From Limisphaera sp049537155 (GTDB lineage: Bacteria; Verrucomicrobiota; Verrucomicrobiia; Limisphaerales; Limisphaeraceae), in NCBI RefSeq assembly GCF_049537155.1, contig NZ_JBMVQZ010000010.1, forward strand, positions 1 to 64,000: DNA of 64,000 nt. Reading direction: 5' to 3'. How positions within the stretch are numbered: the stretch's first letter is position 1; every line of letters starts with the position of its first letter. The translations under genes and the position numbers were made by a program. The notes under the pieces were generated by a model. That model did not search any database and was not told the origin of the DNA. It saw only the letters and a list, made by a program, of their open reading frames with translations. Shown in pieces: positions 44,167 to 52,322 of the stretch.

Positions 44167-45510
44167 TCAACCGGTCCCGGAGACCGGCCCGGTCGGCCCC
44201 GTTGTCCCTGCCGGGACGGCTGTCCGCTTTGCGAAGAACCGGCGCCAGCTCAGGGCCAGTCCCGTCCACACCAGAACCACCGCACCGAGTGAAGCCGTCA
44301 TGGCAATCAACTGCCCGGGCCAACCGAATGCTTCGCCGGTGTGGAGGAAGCGCAACCACGCGCGCAGTCGCCGGCCCGGGGGTTGGTCGGAAAATCTCTG
44401 GACCGAAAGGATCCGGCCGGACCGCGCGTCCGCCACGATCTGGACCGTGGCAAAGACGGGCCAGGCGCCCTTTTCTCGTACGCTGAAGCTGAGGGTCGAG
44501 AGAGCACCGCCGGATCGAGGTCCCTCCGGCCGGCCGCCCGAGGGATCCCGGTCCGGCTGACCCGGACCGGCGGTTCCCGACGGCGCGCCCCTTTCCAACC
44601 TTTCCGAATCCGCTCCTGCGGTGGTCCTGCCGTCTCCGGAGGCGGTTCTTCCCGCGCCGGGCCGGCCGCGCGGCGCCGCTCCGAAGCGAATGGTGGCCGT
44701 TTGCCAGTCCGGCACCCGCTCGCGAACCCGTGCCCACACTTCGTCCAGCGCAGCCGGCTGTCCGCCGGGTGCCGCGGCCGCTTCGGAAGACCGCGCCTCG
44801 GCTGCCGGAACCCGCGTGCCGGTCTCGTCGGTGCTGCCGATGCTTTGGACCCACCGCGCAGCCCAGGCATAGGAGATCACAATGGCGCTGCCGCTCAGCA
44901 CCAGGAGGACGGGGCCGCACCACAGACCCAGCACGTGGTGCCAGTGCCAATCCCGGGCCCGCCCCCGCACACCGGGGCGAAACCACAATCGCATCCGCCA
45001 CCTGTTCGCGCCGCGACCGGACGGCCACCAAAGAACGGCACCGGTGAGGATCAGCACGACAAAGGCCAGGTTGCAGGCGCCGGTGACGGCCTTGCCCCAC
45101 GACCGTCGCTCGCCCTCGAGGCCCAGCCACCGGTGCCAGGCGGTCAACGCGCGCAACACCGACCTCGTCCCACGGGCACTCGCCGGTCGCAACTCACCCG
45201 TGTACGGGTCCCAGTAAAAAAGTTCGTCCCCGCCCATCATGACCTCGACCGCCAGCGAGGGATCGGCGTGGATGGTCATTGCCCGGGGCGGCCCGCCCTG
45301 TTCGGTACGAAGCCGTTCCACCAGAGATTGCAAAGACAGCGGTGCGGTGCCTTCGTTCGGTGGTTCCGCCCTACGGTTCGCACCTTCGGCCCAGGCAACC
45401 AACTGTTTCTCAAAGGCGATGAATGCGCCGGTGAGGGACATGACAAGAATCACAACACCCGCCACCACACCGGCGACGAGGTGAATCCAGAAGAGCCATC
45501 TGCGCCACAT
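44167..45510 (-). CDS. PepSY-domain membrane protein
   Basis: 447 residues with about four helices: FWIHLVAGVVAGVVILVMSL at the start, LAFVVLILTGAVLWWPSGRG, VLGLWCGPVLLVLSGSAIVI and IAMTASLGAVVLVWTGLALS. Conserved histidines (WHRWLG, WHWHHVLGLW, FLHTGEAFG) could bind heme. The YWDPYTGELRPASA stretch is a PepSY domain. PepSY_TM proteins commonly sit beside siderophore receptors and are thought to reduce imported ferric iron. Located 109 bp after the receptor gene and upstream of tonB. A low-complexity insert (about 285-340) is unusual. Confidence 0.88.
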   Translation of the reverse strand: MWRRWLFWIHLVAGVVAGVVILVMSLTGAFIAFEKQLVAWAEGANRRAEPPNEGTAPLSLQSLVERLRTEQGGPPRAMTIHADPSLAVEVMMGGDELFYWDPYTGELRPASARGTRSVLRALTAWHRWLGLEGERRSWGKAVTGACNLAFVVLILTGAVLWWPSGRGANRWRMRLWFRPGVRGRARDWHWHHVLGLWCGPVLLVLSGSAIVISYAWAARWVQSIGSTDETGTRVPAAEARSSEAAAAPGGQPAALDEVWARVRERVPDWQTATIRFGAAPRGRPGAGRTASGDGRTTAGADSERLERGAPSGTAGPGQPDRDPSGGRPEGPRSGGALSTLSFSVREKGAWPVFATVQIVADARSGRILSVQRFSDQPPGRRLRAWLRFLHTGEAFGWPGQLIAMTASLGAVVLVWTGLALSWRRFFAKRTAVPAGTTGPTGPVSGTG

Positions 45511-45619
45511 ACGTGTTCCTGGTCAAACATGCAGGGCCCGGCGGGCCGCCAAACCCATCCGGCCCGCCAAACCCGTTCTTCTCTTCCCGCGGCACCGAGT
45601 TACAGGAACGGAACCTGCC

Positions 45620-48010
45620 TCAGAACCGGTAACCTACACGCAAAGTAACCGTCCGGGGAGCCGCCACCTGCAGATTCGCACCGGTCGTGCCATCCACGAA
45701 GATGGTCTCGTCCAGCAGGTTCTGGACATGCAACGCCACGTCCCAATGTTCATTGACCCTGTAGAACAGGCCCGCGTCCACCCGCCAGAACGCCGGCAAC
45801 ATCAGCGGATCCGGGCTGCTGGCGCTGCGGGCGCTGTTGCCCGCCATGCGCTCGTCCTGCCAGACCAGGCCCAGGCTGGCGCCCAGTCCCTCGAGCGGAC
45901 CCCGTTGAAAATCGTAACGTGTGTACAAACTCCACGAGAACTCGGGCGTCTTGGCCACCGGCTCGGGGAACGGACCGGTTTCATAACTGGCGTCGATCCA
46001 GGCAAACGTGGCGTTCAGCCGCCAACCCTCGGCAGGGCGCACCTCGGCGGACAGTTCCACGCCGCCTGCGCGCTGGCCGCCCTCCTGGACGTAGTATGGA
46101 TTGCCGTTCACATTGACGTCGCCCCGGGAAAGATCCCGCACGATGACATTGTCCCGCTCGGTCCAGAAGAGCACGGCGGCCACACTGGCACGCCCCTGTG
46201 GCAGGTCGTACTTGGCGCCCAGCTCGTAATTCACCCCGGTCTGGGGATCGAACACGCCACTGCGACCCTCGTAATCCTCCAGCGTCGGATCGGCAGGCTG
46301 ATAACTGGTCGAGCAACTTGCATAGAGGGCCAGCGCGGGTGTCACCTTGCAGAGCAATCCCGCCATCGGGATGGCGTCGCTTTTTCTGGTGGGCGCGTCG
46401 GCGTAGTGCTGCTGGCCGTAGCCGATCCCGAGGGTCAGGATCCAGCGCTCATCCAAAAAAGCGGCCTGGTTCTGCGCGTACAGATTCCAATGGAACTCGT
46501 CACTGGTGGAGACCGGCCCCCAGCCGGTGGAGACGTCCCGCACCGGCTCGAGCACCTGTCCCGTGTAGATGTGAATGGGCGACTGGGGTGTGGAAAGCGG
46601 CCCGGTGGCGGATCGGCTTTCGGCGTCGTATTTCCGGCCGTTGACACCCAGTTGAAACCGATTCTTCCACCAGTCCGTGGGGTCGAATTCGAACACGGTG
46701 TTCACGTCGAACATGTGATACAGGCGGTCCGCCTGACTCTTGGACTGTGTCCGGTACACGAGATTGCTTTGCGCCAGCAGATTCCGCTGCGCCGCGCTGT
46801 TGACCACGGGGCTCCACTGGAGGATGTCCGTCTCGTAATGGTTCACGCGGTAGGCGGCGTTGACCAGCCACGCGTCGGCCAAATGCGAATGAGCATCGAA
46901 CCCGGCGACAAGGAACTTGTCCTTCCGGGAACCGTCCCACAGCCGCACGCTCAAGGGCGAAAGGTCATGCTCGTGAATCGGGCCGGCCAGACCGTCGGAG
47001 GTTGAGAGGGATGTGGCGGGCGACATCACCACCCCGAGCCCGCCCGGGCGCTTGTTCTCCGAGAGCTGCACCAGGGGGGTGATGGTGTGACGGCCGTCCC
47101 GATCCAGCTTTAACGTGACCGCGGCACTGAAATAGCGCGTTTGATAGTCAACGTCCCCGGTGTACATGTCGCTGTTGTCGCCCGCGGCCACGATCCGGTA
47201 CAGGACCCGTCCGTCACGATCGAGCGGCCCCGTGGAGTCCAGCTCCAGACCGTAACCGATCCGTTCGCCGGGGTCCCATCCGCCGCCGATGTAGGTGAAG
47301 CTGCTGAGATCCAGCCGGGTCAGCGGTTCCGGCCGCGGCTTTTTCGTGATGAGATTGATGACGGCGCCCGGCATCGTGGCGGCGCCGTACTGCAAACCAG
47401 CCGGACCCCGGAGGATCACCATGCGCTCTACGCCGTACAGCGACATGGGCGCCTGCCCGCCGCCGACGTAAAAACCTTGGAAACCGTCCACCAGGGTGTC
47501 GCCGGGTAACATCCGGAAGCCCCGGGCGATGTAGTGATAGGCGCCATTGCCCACGGCATTGGGAAACAGGCCGGGTGTGTAGTAGAAGGTATCCACCGGG
47601 GTGCGAAAATTCATTTCCCGGATCTGTTCCACGTCGAAGACGGTGATGCTGCGGGGTATCTCGTGCAGAGGTGCGGGCAGTTTCAGCGTGTTGTCCACCC
47701 GCCATCCGCCGGTTGCCACAGGCTCGCCTTGAACGACCATGGGAGGCAACTGCGCGGCCGGCCCGTTGGTGGCAGGCACGGTTTCCTGGCTGTCTGCCGC
47801 CCGGGCGACCTCGCACACGGGTCCGGCCATGCAGAGCAATGTGCCTGCCATCAACCAGCTCCCCAAAGAGACGCGCCGGACCGGCGAGCCGGTAACCGAA
47901 CCGCGGAATCTGAGTGCCTGCCGGCCCCGCTGGCAATTGAAGACAGGCAGGTTCGAGCCCCCCAACATCATCGGTTCCCTGCCAAAGCTGACTCGCAGAT
48001 GTCGTTTCAT
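45620..48010 (-). CDS. TonB-dependent siderophore-type receptor
   Basis: 796 residues. From the ATG at 48010 the signal peptide sits some way in (WLMAGTLLCMAGPVCEVARA). A plug domain (ITVFDVEQIREMNFRTPVDT, YHYIARGFRM, VERMVILRGPAGLQYGAATM, PGAVINLITKKP) is followed by a 22-strand barrel ending in ALHVQNLLDETIFVDGTTGA and a terminal aromatic (VGYRF). This fits the FhuA-like siderophore receptor group. The 'TonB box' was not pinpointed. It heads a minus-strand series with PepSY, tonB, exbB and exbD. Ligand unknown, probably a ferric siderophore. Confidence 0.9.
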   Translation of the reverse strand: MKRHLRVSFGREPMMLGGSNLPVFNCQRGRQALRFRGSVTGSPVRRVSLGSWLMAGTLLCMAGPVCEVARAADSQETVPATNGPAAQLPPMVVQGEPVATGGWRVDNTLKLPAPLHEIPRSITVFDVEQIREMNFRTPVDTFYYTPGLFPNAVGNGAYHYIARGFRMLPGDTLVDGFQGFYVGGGQAPMSLYGVERMVILRGPAGLQYGAATMPGAVINLITKKPRPEPLTRLDLSSFTYIGGGWDPGERIGYGLELDSTGPLDRDGRVLYRIVAAGDNSDMYTGDVDYQTRYFSAAVTLKLDRDGRHTITPLVQLSENKRPGGLGVVMSPATSLSTSDGLAGPIHEHDLSPLSVRLWDGSRKDKFLVAGFDAHSHLADAWLVNAAYRVNHYETDILQWSPVVNSAAQRNLLAQSNLVYRTQSKSQADRLYHMFDVNTVFEFDPTDWWKNRFQLGVNGRKYDAESRSATGPLSTPQSPIHIYTGQVLEPVRDVSTGWGPVSTSDEFHWNLYAQNQAAFLDERWILTLGIGYGQQHYADAPTRKSDAIPMAGLLCKVTPALALYASCSTSYQPADPTLEDYEGRSGVFDPQTGVNYELGAKYDLPQGRASVAAVLFWTERDNVIVRDLSRGDVNVNGNPYYVQEGGQRAGGVELSAEVRPAEGWRLNATFAWIDASYETGPFPEPVAKTPEFSWSLYTRYDFQRGPLEGLGASLGLVWQDERMAGNSARSASSPDPLMLPAFWRVDAGLFYRVNEHWDVALHVQNLLDETIFVDGTTGANLQVAAPRTVTLRVGYRF

Positions 48011-48067
48011 ACGGGCGCGAGTAAACACCACACGGTTGGCGCGGCGCCAACGGTGGGTTGCGAAAAA

Positions 48068-48089
48068 TTGTCGGTGCGTTGCACTTGAT
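48068..48089. promoter_or_regulatory. Shared motif upstream of receptor gene
   Basis: Second copy of the motif at 44138-44159, about 60 bp before the receptor start, containing the perfect dyad GTGC-GTT-GCAC. It also lies in the divergent region shared with the MFS gene at 48314. The rest of 48011-48313 shows no gene. Confidence 0.5.
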
Positions 48090-48313
48090 GAGGTTCCCCA
48101 ACGCAGCGGTTCCCGGAAACAGGTGAACCGGCGGCGGATGCGACTCCCGGGCCCCGACCCGCCTTCCGTCGCAGTGGTCGGGTCCGGACTTTCAGCGTCA
48201 CTCTTCGCCGGGCCGTTGCACGCCCGTGGGCCGGGCGTGCAGAATCCTTTTGCGCACCGGCGGGCGCATGGGATGCACGGGAGAACGCCGACCAGCCGGG
48301 CCGCGCGAAATGC

Positions 48314-49525
48314 ATGGAAAGACGAGGCGCTCATCCTGTTCGTCTGCCGGCGACGGTGATCGTCCTGGGCTGCGTCAGTCTGTTGAATGACGTGGCCAGC
48401 GACATGATCGCGCCGTTGCTGCCGTTGTTCCTGACCGTGCAACTGGGCGCCGCTCCGACCGTGGTCGGTCTCATCGAGGGGATCGCCGAGACGACCTCCA
48501 GCCTGCTCAAACTCGTCGGGGGACGGCTGGCCGATCGCGGCCTGGCCTGCAAGCCCCTCACGGTGGCGGGTTACATGATCTCCAATCTTGCGCGCCCCTG
48601 TGTCGGCTTGGCGGGTCACTGGGCGGTGGTGCTTGGGCTTCGATTTGGCGACCGGCTGGGCAAGGGGCTGCGCACGGCTCCGCGGGATGCGTGGATCGCC
48701 GGCGCGGCTCCCTCCGCGATTCGAGGTCACGCATTCGGATTCCACCGGTCCATGGATCATGCCGGGGCCATGGTGGGGCCGCTGGCCGCGGCGGCGTTGT
48801 TGAAGCTGGGGGCGGATCTGCAGCAGGTCTTTCTCGCATCGGCCGTCCCGGGCGCGCTGGCGATTGCTCTGGTTGCCTTCGGTGTTCGCGAACCTGCCGG
48901 AGCGGGCCGGTCGGGCCTGTCAGGACCGGTCGAGCCCGGTGGAAGGTTGCCCCCTGCCTTCCGGCATCTGGTCGGGGCCGCGGGTGCGGTGGCGCTGGCG
49001 ACGGTGCCGGAGGCTTTTCTGGTCTTGTGGCTTCATCAGGGCGGTGTGGCCACCCATCAGATTCCCATTCTTTGGGCGGCAGCCCATGCCGTGCGATCGC
49101 TCAGCGCCTGGCCGTGTGGTCGGGCGGCGGACCGCTGGGGACGGAGGAGTTTGTTGCTGGTAGGATGGCCTCTCCGGGCCGGTCTGCTCGTTCTCATGCC
49201 CTGGGTCGGGTCCCAGGGAGCACTGATGACATTGTATCTCTTGCATGCGGCCGCCACGGCGGTCACCGAAGGCGCAGAACGCGCCTTTCTCGCCGACGCG
49301 GTCCCCCCTGCACTCAAGGGGACGGCGTTCGGACTTTACCACATGGTGACGGGGCTTCTGGCGCTTCCGGCGGCGGTGGGTTTTGGCTGGATTTGGGAGC
49401 GCCTGGGCATGCACCGGGCATTCCTGGTCGCGGCACTGGTGACCGGCACGGCAGCGGTCTGGTTTGCACTGCGAACCCGCGGCCAGGGCCCTGGCACGGT
49501 CAGCCCGGGATCAAGCGGAGTCTGA
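48314..49525 (+). CDS. Major facilitator superfamily transporter
   Basis: 403 residues with about 12 predicted helices. The N-terminal half carries VIVLGCVSLLNDVASDMIAP, VVGLIEGIAETTSSLLKLVG and the loop GRLADRGLACKPLTVAGYMI typical of MFS motif A. The second half has the related GRAADRWGRRSLLLVGW. The group is exporter-like, and its place divergent from a siderophore receptor with a shared control region suggests export of a siderophore or related compound (inference). It converges with ccoH, eight bases apart. Confidence 0.85.
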   Translation: MERRGAHPVRLPATVIVLGCVSLLNDVASDMIAPLLPLFLTVQLGAAPTVVGLIEGIAETTSSLLKLVGGRLADRGLACKPLTVAGYMISNLARPCVGLAGHWAVVLGLRFGDRLGKGLRTAPRDAWIAGAAPSAIRGHAFGFHRSMDHAGAMVGPLAAAALLKLGADLQQVFLASAVPGALAIALVAFGVREPAGAGRSGLSGPVEPGGRLPPAFRHLVGAAGAVALATVPEAFLVLWLHQGGVATHQIPILWAAAHAVRSLSAWPCGRAADRWGRRSLLLVGWPLRAGLLVLMPWVGSQGALMTLYLLHAAATAVTEGAERAFLADAVPPALKGTAFGLYHMVTGLLALPAAVGFGWIWERLGMHRAFLVAALVTGTAAVWFALRTRGQGPGTVSPGSSGV

Positions 49526-49533
49526 AGATTCCA

Positions 49534-50031
49534 TCAAGGGCCGGTTCCGTGGGACCCTGGGGCCAGGACGAACTCGCTGGTCTCCTCGTATTCCTCGCCT
49601 GCCGTTGTCCACAGGATGGTCAACCGCCACAGTCCGTGGGCCAGATCGCGCAAGGAAAGTTCCTGGGCCCCGAAGGCGTCCGGCTGGAGCGGAAACTCAC
49701 GGTCCATGGCCGCTGCGGAGGGCCGGTACAGTGTGATGGTGCCCCGGGCGTTGTGATGTCCGGGCGGCATTTGGAGATGCAGACGCCGGGCGGCCGGGTC
49801 CACGGTCACCCGCAGACGCGGCTGCAGTGCGGCTGCACGCTGGCGGCGCGCCTGCTCGGCGTCGTGCGCCGATTCGGCCTCGTAATAGTCGGGCCGCACC
49901 AGGTCCAGGTTCGCCTGCCGGCTCAGCCAGATGAGGACGCCCGTGCCGGTGATGAACAGGGCGAAAGCCGTCACCAGCCCCAGGGGCCAGAGCGAAGGAC
50001 GAGCGGGGGAAGCGGAAGCTTTCATGCTCAT
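49534..50031 (-). CDS. ccoH: FixH/CcoH family protein
   Basis: 165 residues. A single N-terminal helix (LWPLGLVTAFALFITGTGVL) and the FixH signature LVRPDYYEAESAHDAEQARR are followed by a beta domain (ITLYRPSAAAMDREFPLQPD, HGLWRLTILWTTAGEEY). It assists assembly of cbb3 oxidase. Its start overlaps the ccoG stop by four bases, and it ends the operon. Confidence 0.88.
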   Translation of the reverse strand: MSMKASASPARPSLWPLGLVTAFALFITGTGVLIWLSRQANLDLVRPDYYEAESAHDAEQARRQRAAALQPRLRVTVDPAARRLHLQMPPGHHNARGTITLYRPSAAAMDREFPLQPDAFGAQELSLRDLAHGLWRLTILWTTAGEEYEETSEFVLAPGSHGTGP

Positions 50032-51521
50032 GGTCGCGTCGGTGACACCGGGCCGAGAAAGCTCGTACGGATGGTTTGCAGGGTTCGACCGTCGTGCTGA
50101 ACGGCGATCCGGATTTCCATGGGACTCTTGTGCAACTGGCCGGGTTCGAGTTCGACCAGGACGGAGGTCTGGATCAGGTCGCCGGCCGGGACCACCAGGG
50201 GAGCACCGAAGACGGTCAAGCGACCGGTCGGTTCCAGGAGATTCAGCTCCACCGGCATGGGTTGGCCGGTTTTGTTGACGATTTTCATCTGGTAGAGGTT
50301 GCTGATGCGGCCTTCGGGGGTTTTTTGGAACAGGCTGCCCGGGGCGCGCAGCACGGTGACGTCCACCGGCGAGCGGGTGGCCAGGATGAAACCCAGAGCC
50401 GTGAGCAATCCCAGCAGCACGCAGGTGTAGAGGACCATGCGCGGGGTGATCCGCAGCCGTTCTCCGCGCTCGATACCGTTGAGCGAGGCGTATCGAATGA
50501 GGCCACGCGGGAGGCCCAACCGATCCATCACCGCGTCGCATGCGTCCATGCAGGCGGTGCAGTTCACACATTCCATTTGTGTGCCGTTTCGGATGTCGAT
50601 CCCCGTGGGGCAGACCTCCACGCACCGCCGGCAGTCGATGCAGTCGCCCAGACCTGCGGCCCGCCGTTGCGCCGGTGACTGGTCGCGGCGCCAGCGGCCC
50701 CGCCGCTCGCCGCGTTTGTAGTCGTAGGCCACCACGATGGAGTGTTCGTCCAACAAAACGGACTGAAACCGGCCGTAGGGACAGATGAATGTGCATGCCT
50801 GTTCGCGGAACCGGGCGAACACGCCGTAGAAGACCAGCGTGAACAGGAGCATGAACCCCAGGCCGGTGAGGTGCCGGCGGGGATCGTCCGTGACGAGTGC
50901 CCACCAGGCCCGACCGCCCAGGATATAGGCCAGGAACGTGTTCCCGATCAGGAAGGAAAGGGCCAGGAAGATGACGTGCTTGGTGACCTTCTTGAAGAGC
51001 TTGCGGGCCGTCCACGGCGCCGCATTCAGGGCGCGTTGCTCCGGCGCGTCGCCCTCGATCCAGTATTCGATCGGCCGGAACACCATCTCCATGAACACGG
51101 TCTGCGGGCAGGTCCAACCGCACCAAAGCCGGCCGAACGCGGCGGTGAACACGGCAATGGCGGTGAAAAACAGCAGCAAGCCCAGCGCCAGGATGGCGGC
51201 GTCCTGCGGCCAGAAGACCTGGCCCAGCACCGAGAAACGTCGCTCCACCACATTGATCATGAGCACCGGGTTGCCGTTGATGGTCAGGAACGGGCCGGCG
51301 AACAAAAAGGCCAGGAGGAACACGCTCACGATCCGGCGCGCCCGGGTGTAACGCCCCTGCGGTTTGCGCGGGTAGAGCCAGATCCGCCGACCGCGTGCAT
51401 CGGCCGTGGCCAGGTGATCGCGGAAATCGTCCGACCGCGGCACTGCGGGCGGGGGCGTCCGCCCGTTGCCCGTCAGGGGAACGGGACCCTGGGGAACCGG
51501 CCGGGATCGTGTGTCGTCCAT
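50028..51521 (-). CDS. ccoG: Cytochrome c oxidase accessory protein CcoG (FixG/RdxA)
   Basis: 497 residues. Polytopic membrane ferredoxin-like protein with GRLWCGWTCPQTVFMEMVFR, ACTFICPYGRFQSVLLD and two 4Fe-4S motifs (CIDCRRCVEVCP, CVNCTACMDACD). A C-terminal immunoglobulin-like domain in the periplasm follows the last helix. CcoG reduces Cu(II) for delivery to cbb3 oxidase. Lies 12 bases after ccoP. Confidence 0.95.
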   Translation of the reverse strand: MDDTRSRPVPQGPVPLTGNGRTPPPAVPRSDDFRDHLATADARGRRIWLYPRKPQGRYTRARRIVSVFLLAFLFAGPFLTINGNPVLMINVVERRFSVLGQVFWPQDAAILALGLLLFFTAIAVFTAAFGRLWCGWTCPQTVFMEMVFRPIEYWIEGDAPEQRALNAAPWTARKLFKKVTKHVIFLALSFLIGNTFLAYILGGRAWWALVTDDPRRHLTGLGFMLLFTLVFYGVFARFREQACTFICPYGRFQSVLLDEHSIVVAYDYKRGERRGRWRRDQSPAQRRAAGLGDCIDCRRCVEVCPTGIDIRNGTQMECVNCTACMDACDAVMDRLGLPRGLIRYASLNGIERGERLRITPRMVLYTCVLLGLLTALGFILATRSPVDVTVLRAPGSLFQKTPEGRISNLYQMKIVNKTGQPMPVELNLLEPTGRLTVFGAPLVVPAGDLIQTSVLVELEPGQLHKSPMEIRIAVQHDGRTLQTIRTSFLGPVSPTRP

Positions 51522-51533
51522 GCAACGCGGATG

Positions 51534-52118
51534 TTACTCGTACATGCTCGGGCCGGTGGATTGGGGAGCCTGGTCCTCGCGCGGTTTGGGGTTCGGCGGG
51601 TTGCTCCCGCGCAACGTGTAAATGTAACTGCCCACCGCGTAGATTTCCCGGGGTTTCAGCACCGTTTTCCAGCTCACCATCCCTTTCTCGGGCACGCCAT
51701 GGTAGATGGTGCGCAGGTTGTCCCGAAACTCCGGCCCGTGGATCCAGTAATCGTCGCACAGGTTCGGTCCCACCAAGCCACCGCCGTCGGCGCGGTGGCA
51801 GGGCGCGCACAGCTTCAGGAACAGCTCCCGACCCTGGGCGAGCACGGCCGGATCCTTCGAGGGCGTCAGCGTTTCCATCTCTTTCTCGAAGCGGGCCATG
51901 GCCGCCTGTTTGATCTGCTCGCCGATGCGCATCTCCTCCGCGTACTCTTGCGCACTGAGGTTCCCCCAGCCGAGCACGTGGTAGTACAGAAGGTACAGGA
52001 CCGAGAACACGATGGTCAGATTGAAGAGCCAGACCCACCAGCGCGGCAGCTGGTTGTCCAGCTCACGAATCCCGTCGTACTCGTGGTCCAGCAGCAAGGG
52101 TTCTTTCGGTTCGCTCAT
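51534..52118 (-). CDS. ccoP: cbb3 oxidase subunit CcoP, single heme
   Basis: 194 residues. It begins with the usual CcoP segment (LLDHEYDGIRELDNQLPRWW) and one membrane helix (LFNLTIVFSVLYLLYYHVLG), then a single cytochrome c domain (LCAPCHRADGGGLVGPNLCD, with the Met ligand in EKGMVSW). Most proteobacterial CcoP proteins carry two c-hemes and are about 290 residues, so this is a short, monoheme form. Its start overlaps the ccoQ stop by four bases. Confidence 0.9.
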   Translation of the reverse strand: MSEPKEPLLLDHEYDGIRELDNQLPRWWVWLFNLTIVFSVLYLLYYHVLGWGNLSAQEYAEEMRIGEQIKQAAMARFEKEMETLTPSKDPAVLAQGRELFLKLCAPCHRADGGGLVGPNLCDDYWIHGPEFRDNLRTIYHGVPEKGMVSWKTVLKPREIYAVGSYIYTLRGSNPPNPKPREDQAPQSTGPSMYE

Positions 52119-52309
52119 GACTCGTCCTCCGTTTGGGCAGGTTTGTCAGCCGTTTGCTCCAGGGGAAGCCGCGCCGCGGCCTCCAGGTCCGAGCGGCGCA
52201 GCCGGCAGACCCGGATCAGCACCCCCACGAACACCGCGAAGAACAACAGCAACGACACCATGCCATAGATGCCGATGCCGCCGATGTTGCGCACGAAATG
52301 TTCCAACAT
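52115..52309 (-). CDS. ccoQ: Small CcoQ-like subunit
   Basis: 64 residues. The start MLEHFVRNIGGIGIYGM precedes one helix (VSLLLFFAVFVGVLIRVCRL) and a charged tail. Its size, its helix and its position between ccoNO and ccoP identify it as CcoQ-like; the sequence alone would not. Starts 13 bases after the ccoNO stop. Confidence 0.75.
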   Translation of the reverse strand: MLEHFVRNIGGIGIYGMVSLLLFFAVFVGVLIRVCRLRRSDLEAAARLPLEQTADKPAQTEDES

Positions 52310-52322
52310 GGACCCTCCCGGT

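Noticed and set aside
44036..45130. Long N-terminal extension of tonB
   Set aside because: The extra residues are antiparallel-frame translation of the PepSY gene; the TonB helix and domain begin after 44035.
50032..52038. Large minus-strand frame extending ccoH upstream
   Set aside because: It overlaps the whole of ccoG and part of ccoP in another frame; only the last 165 residues are FixH-like.
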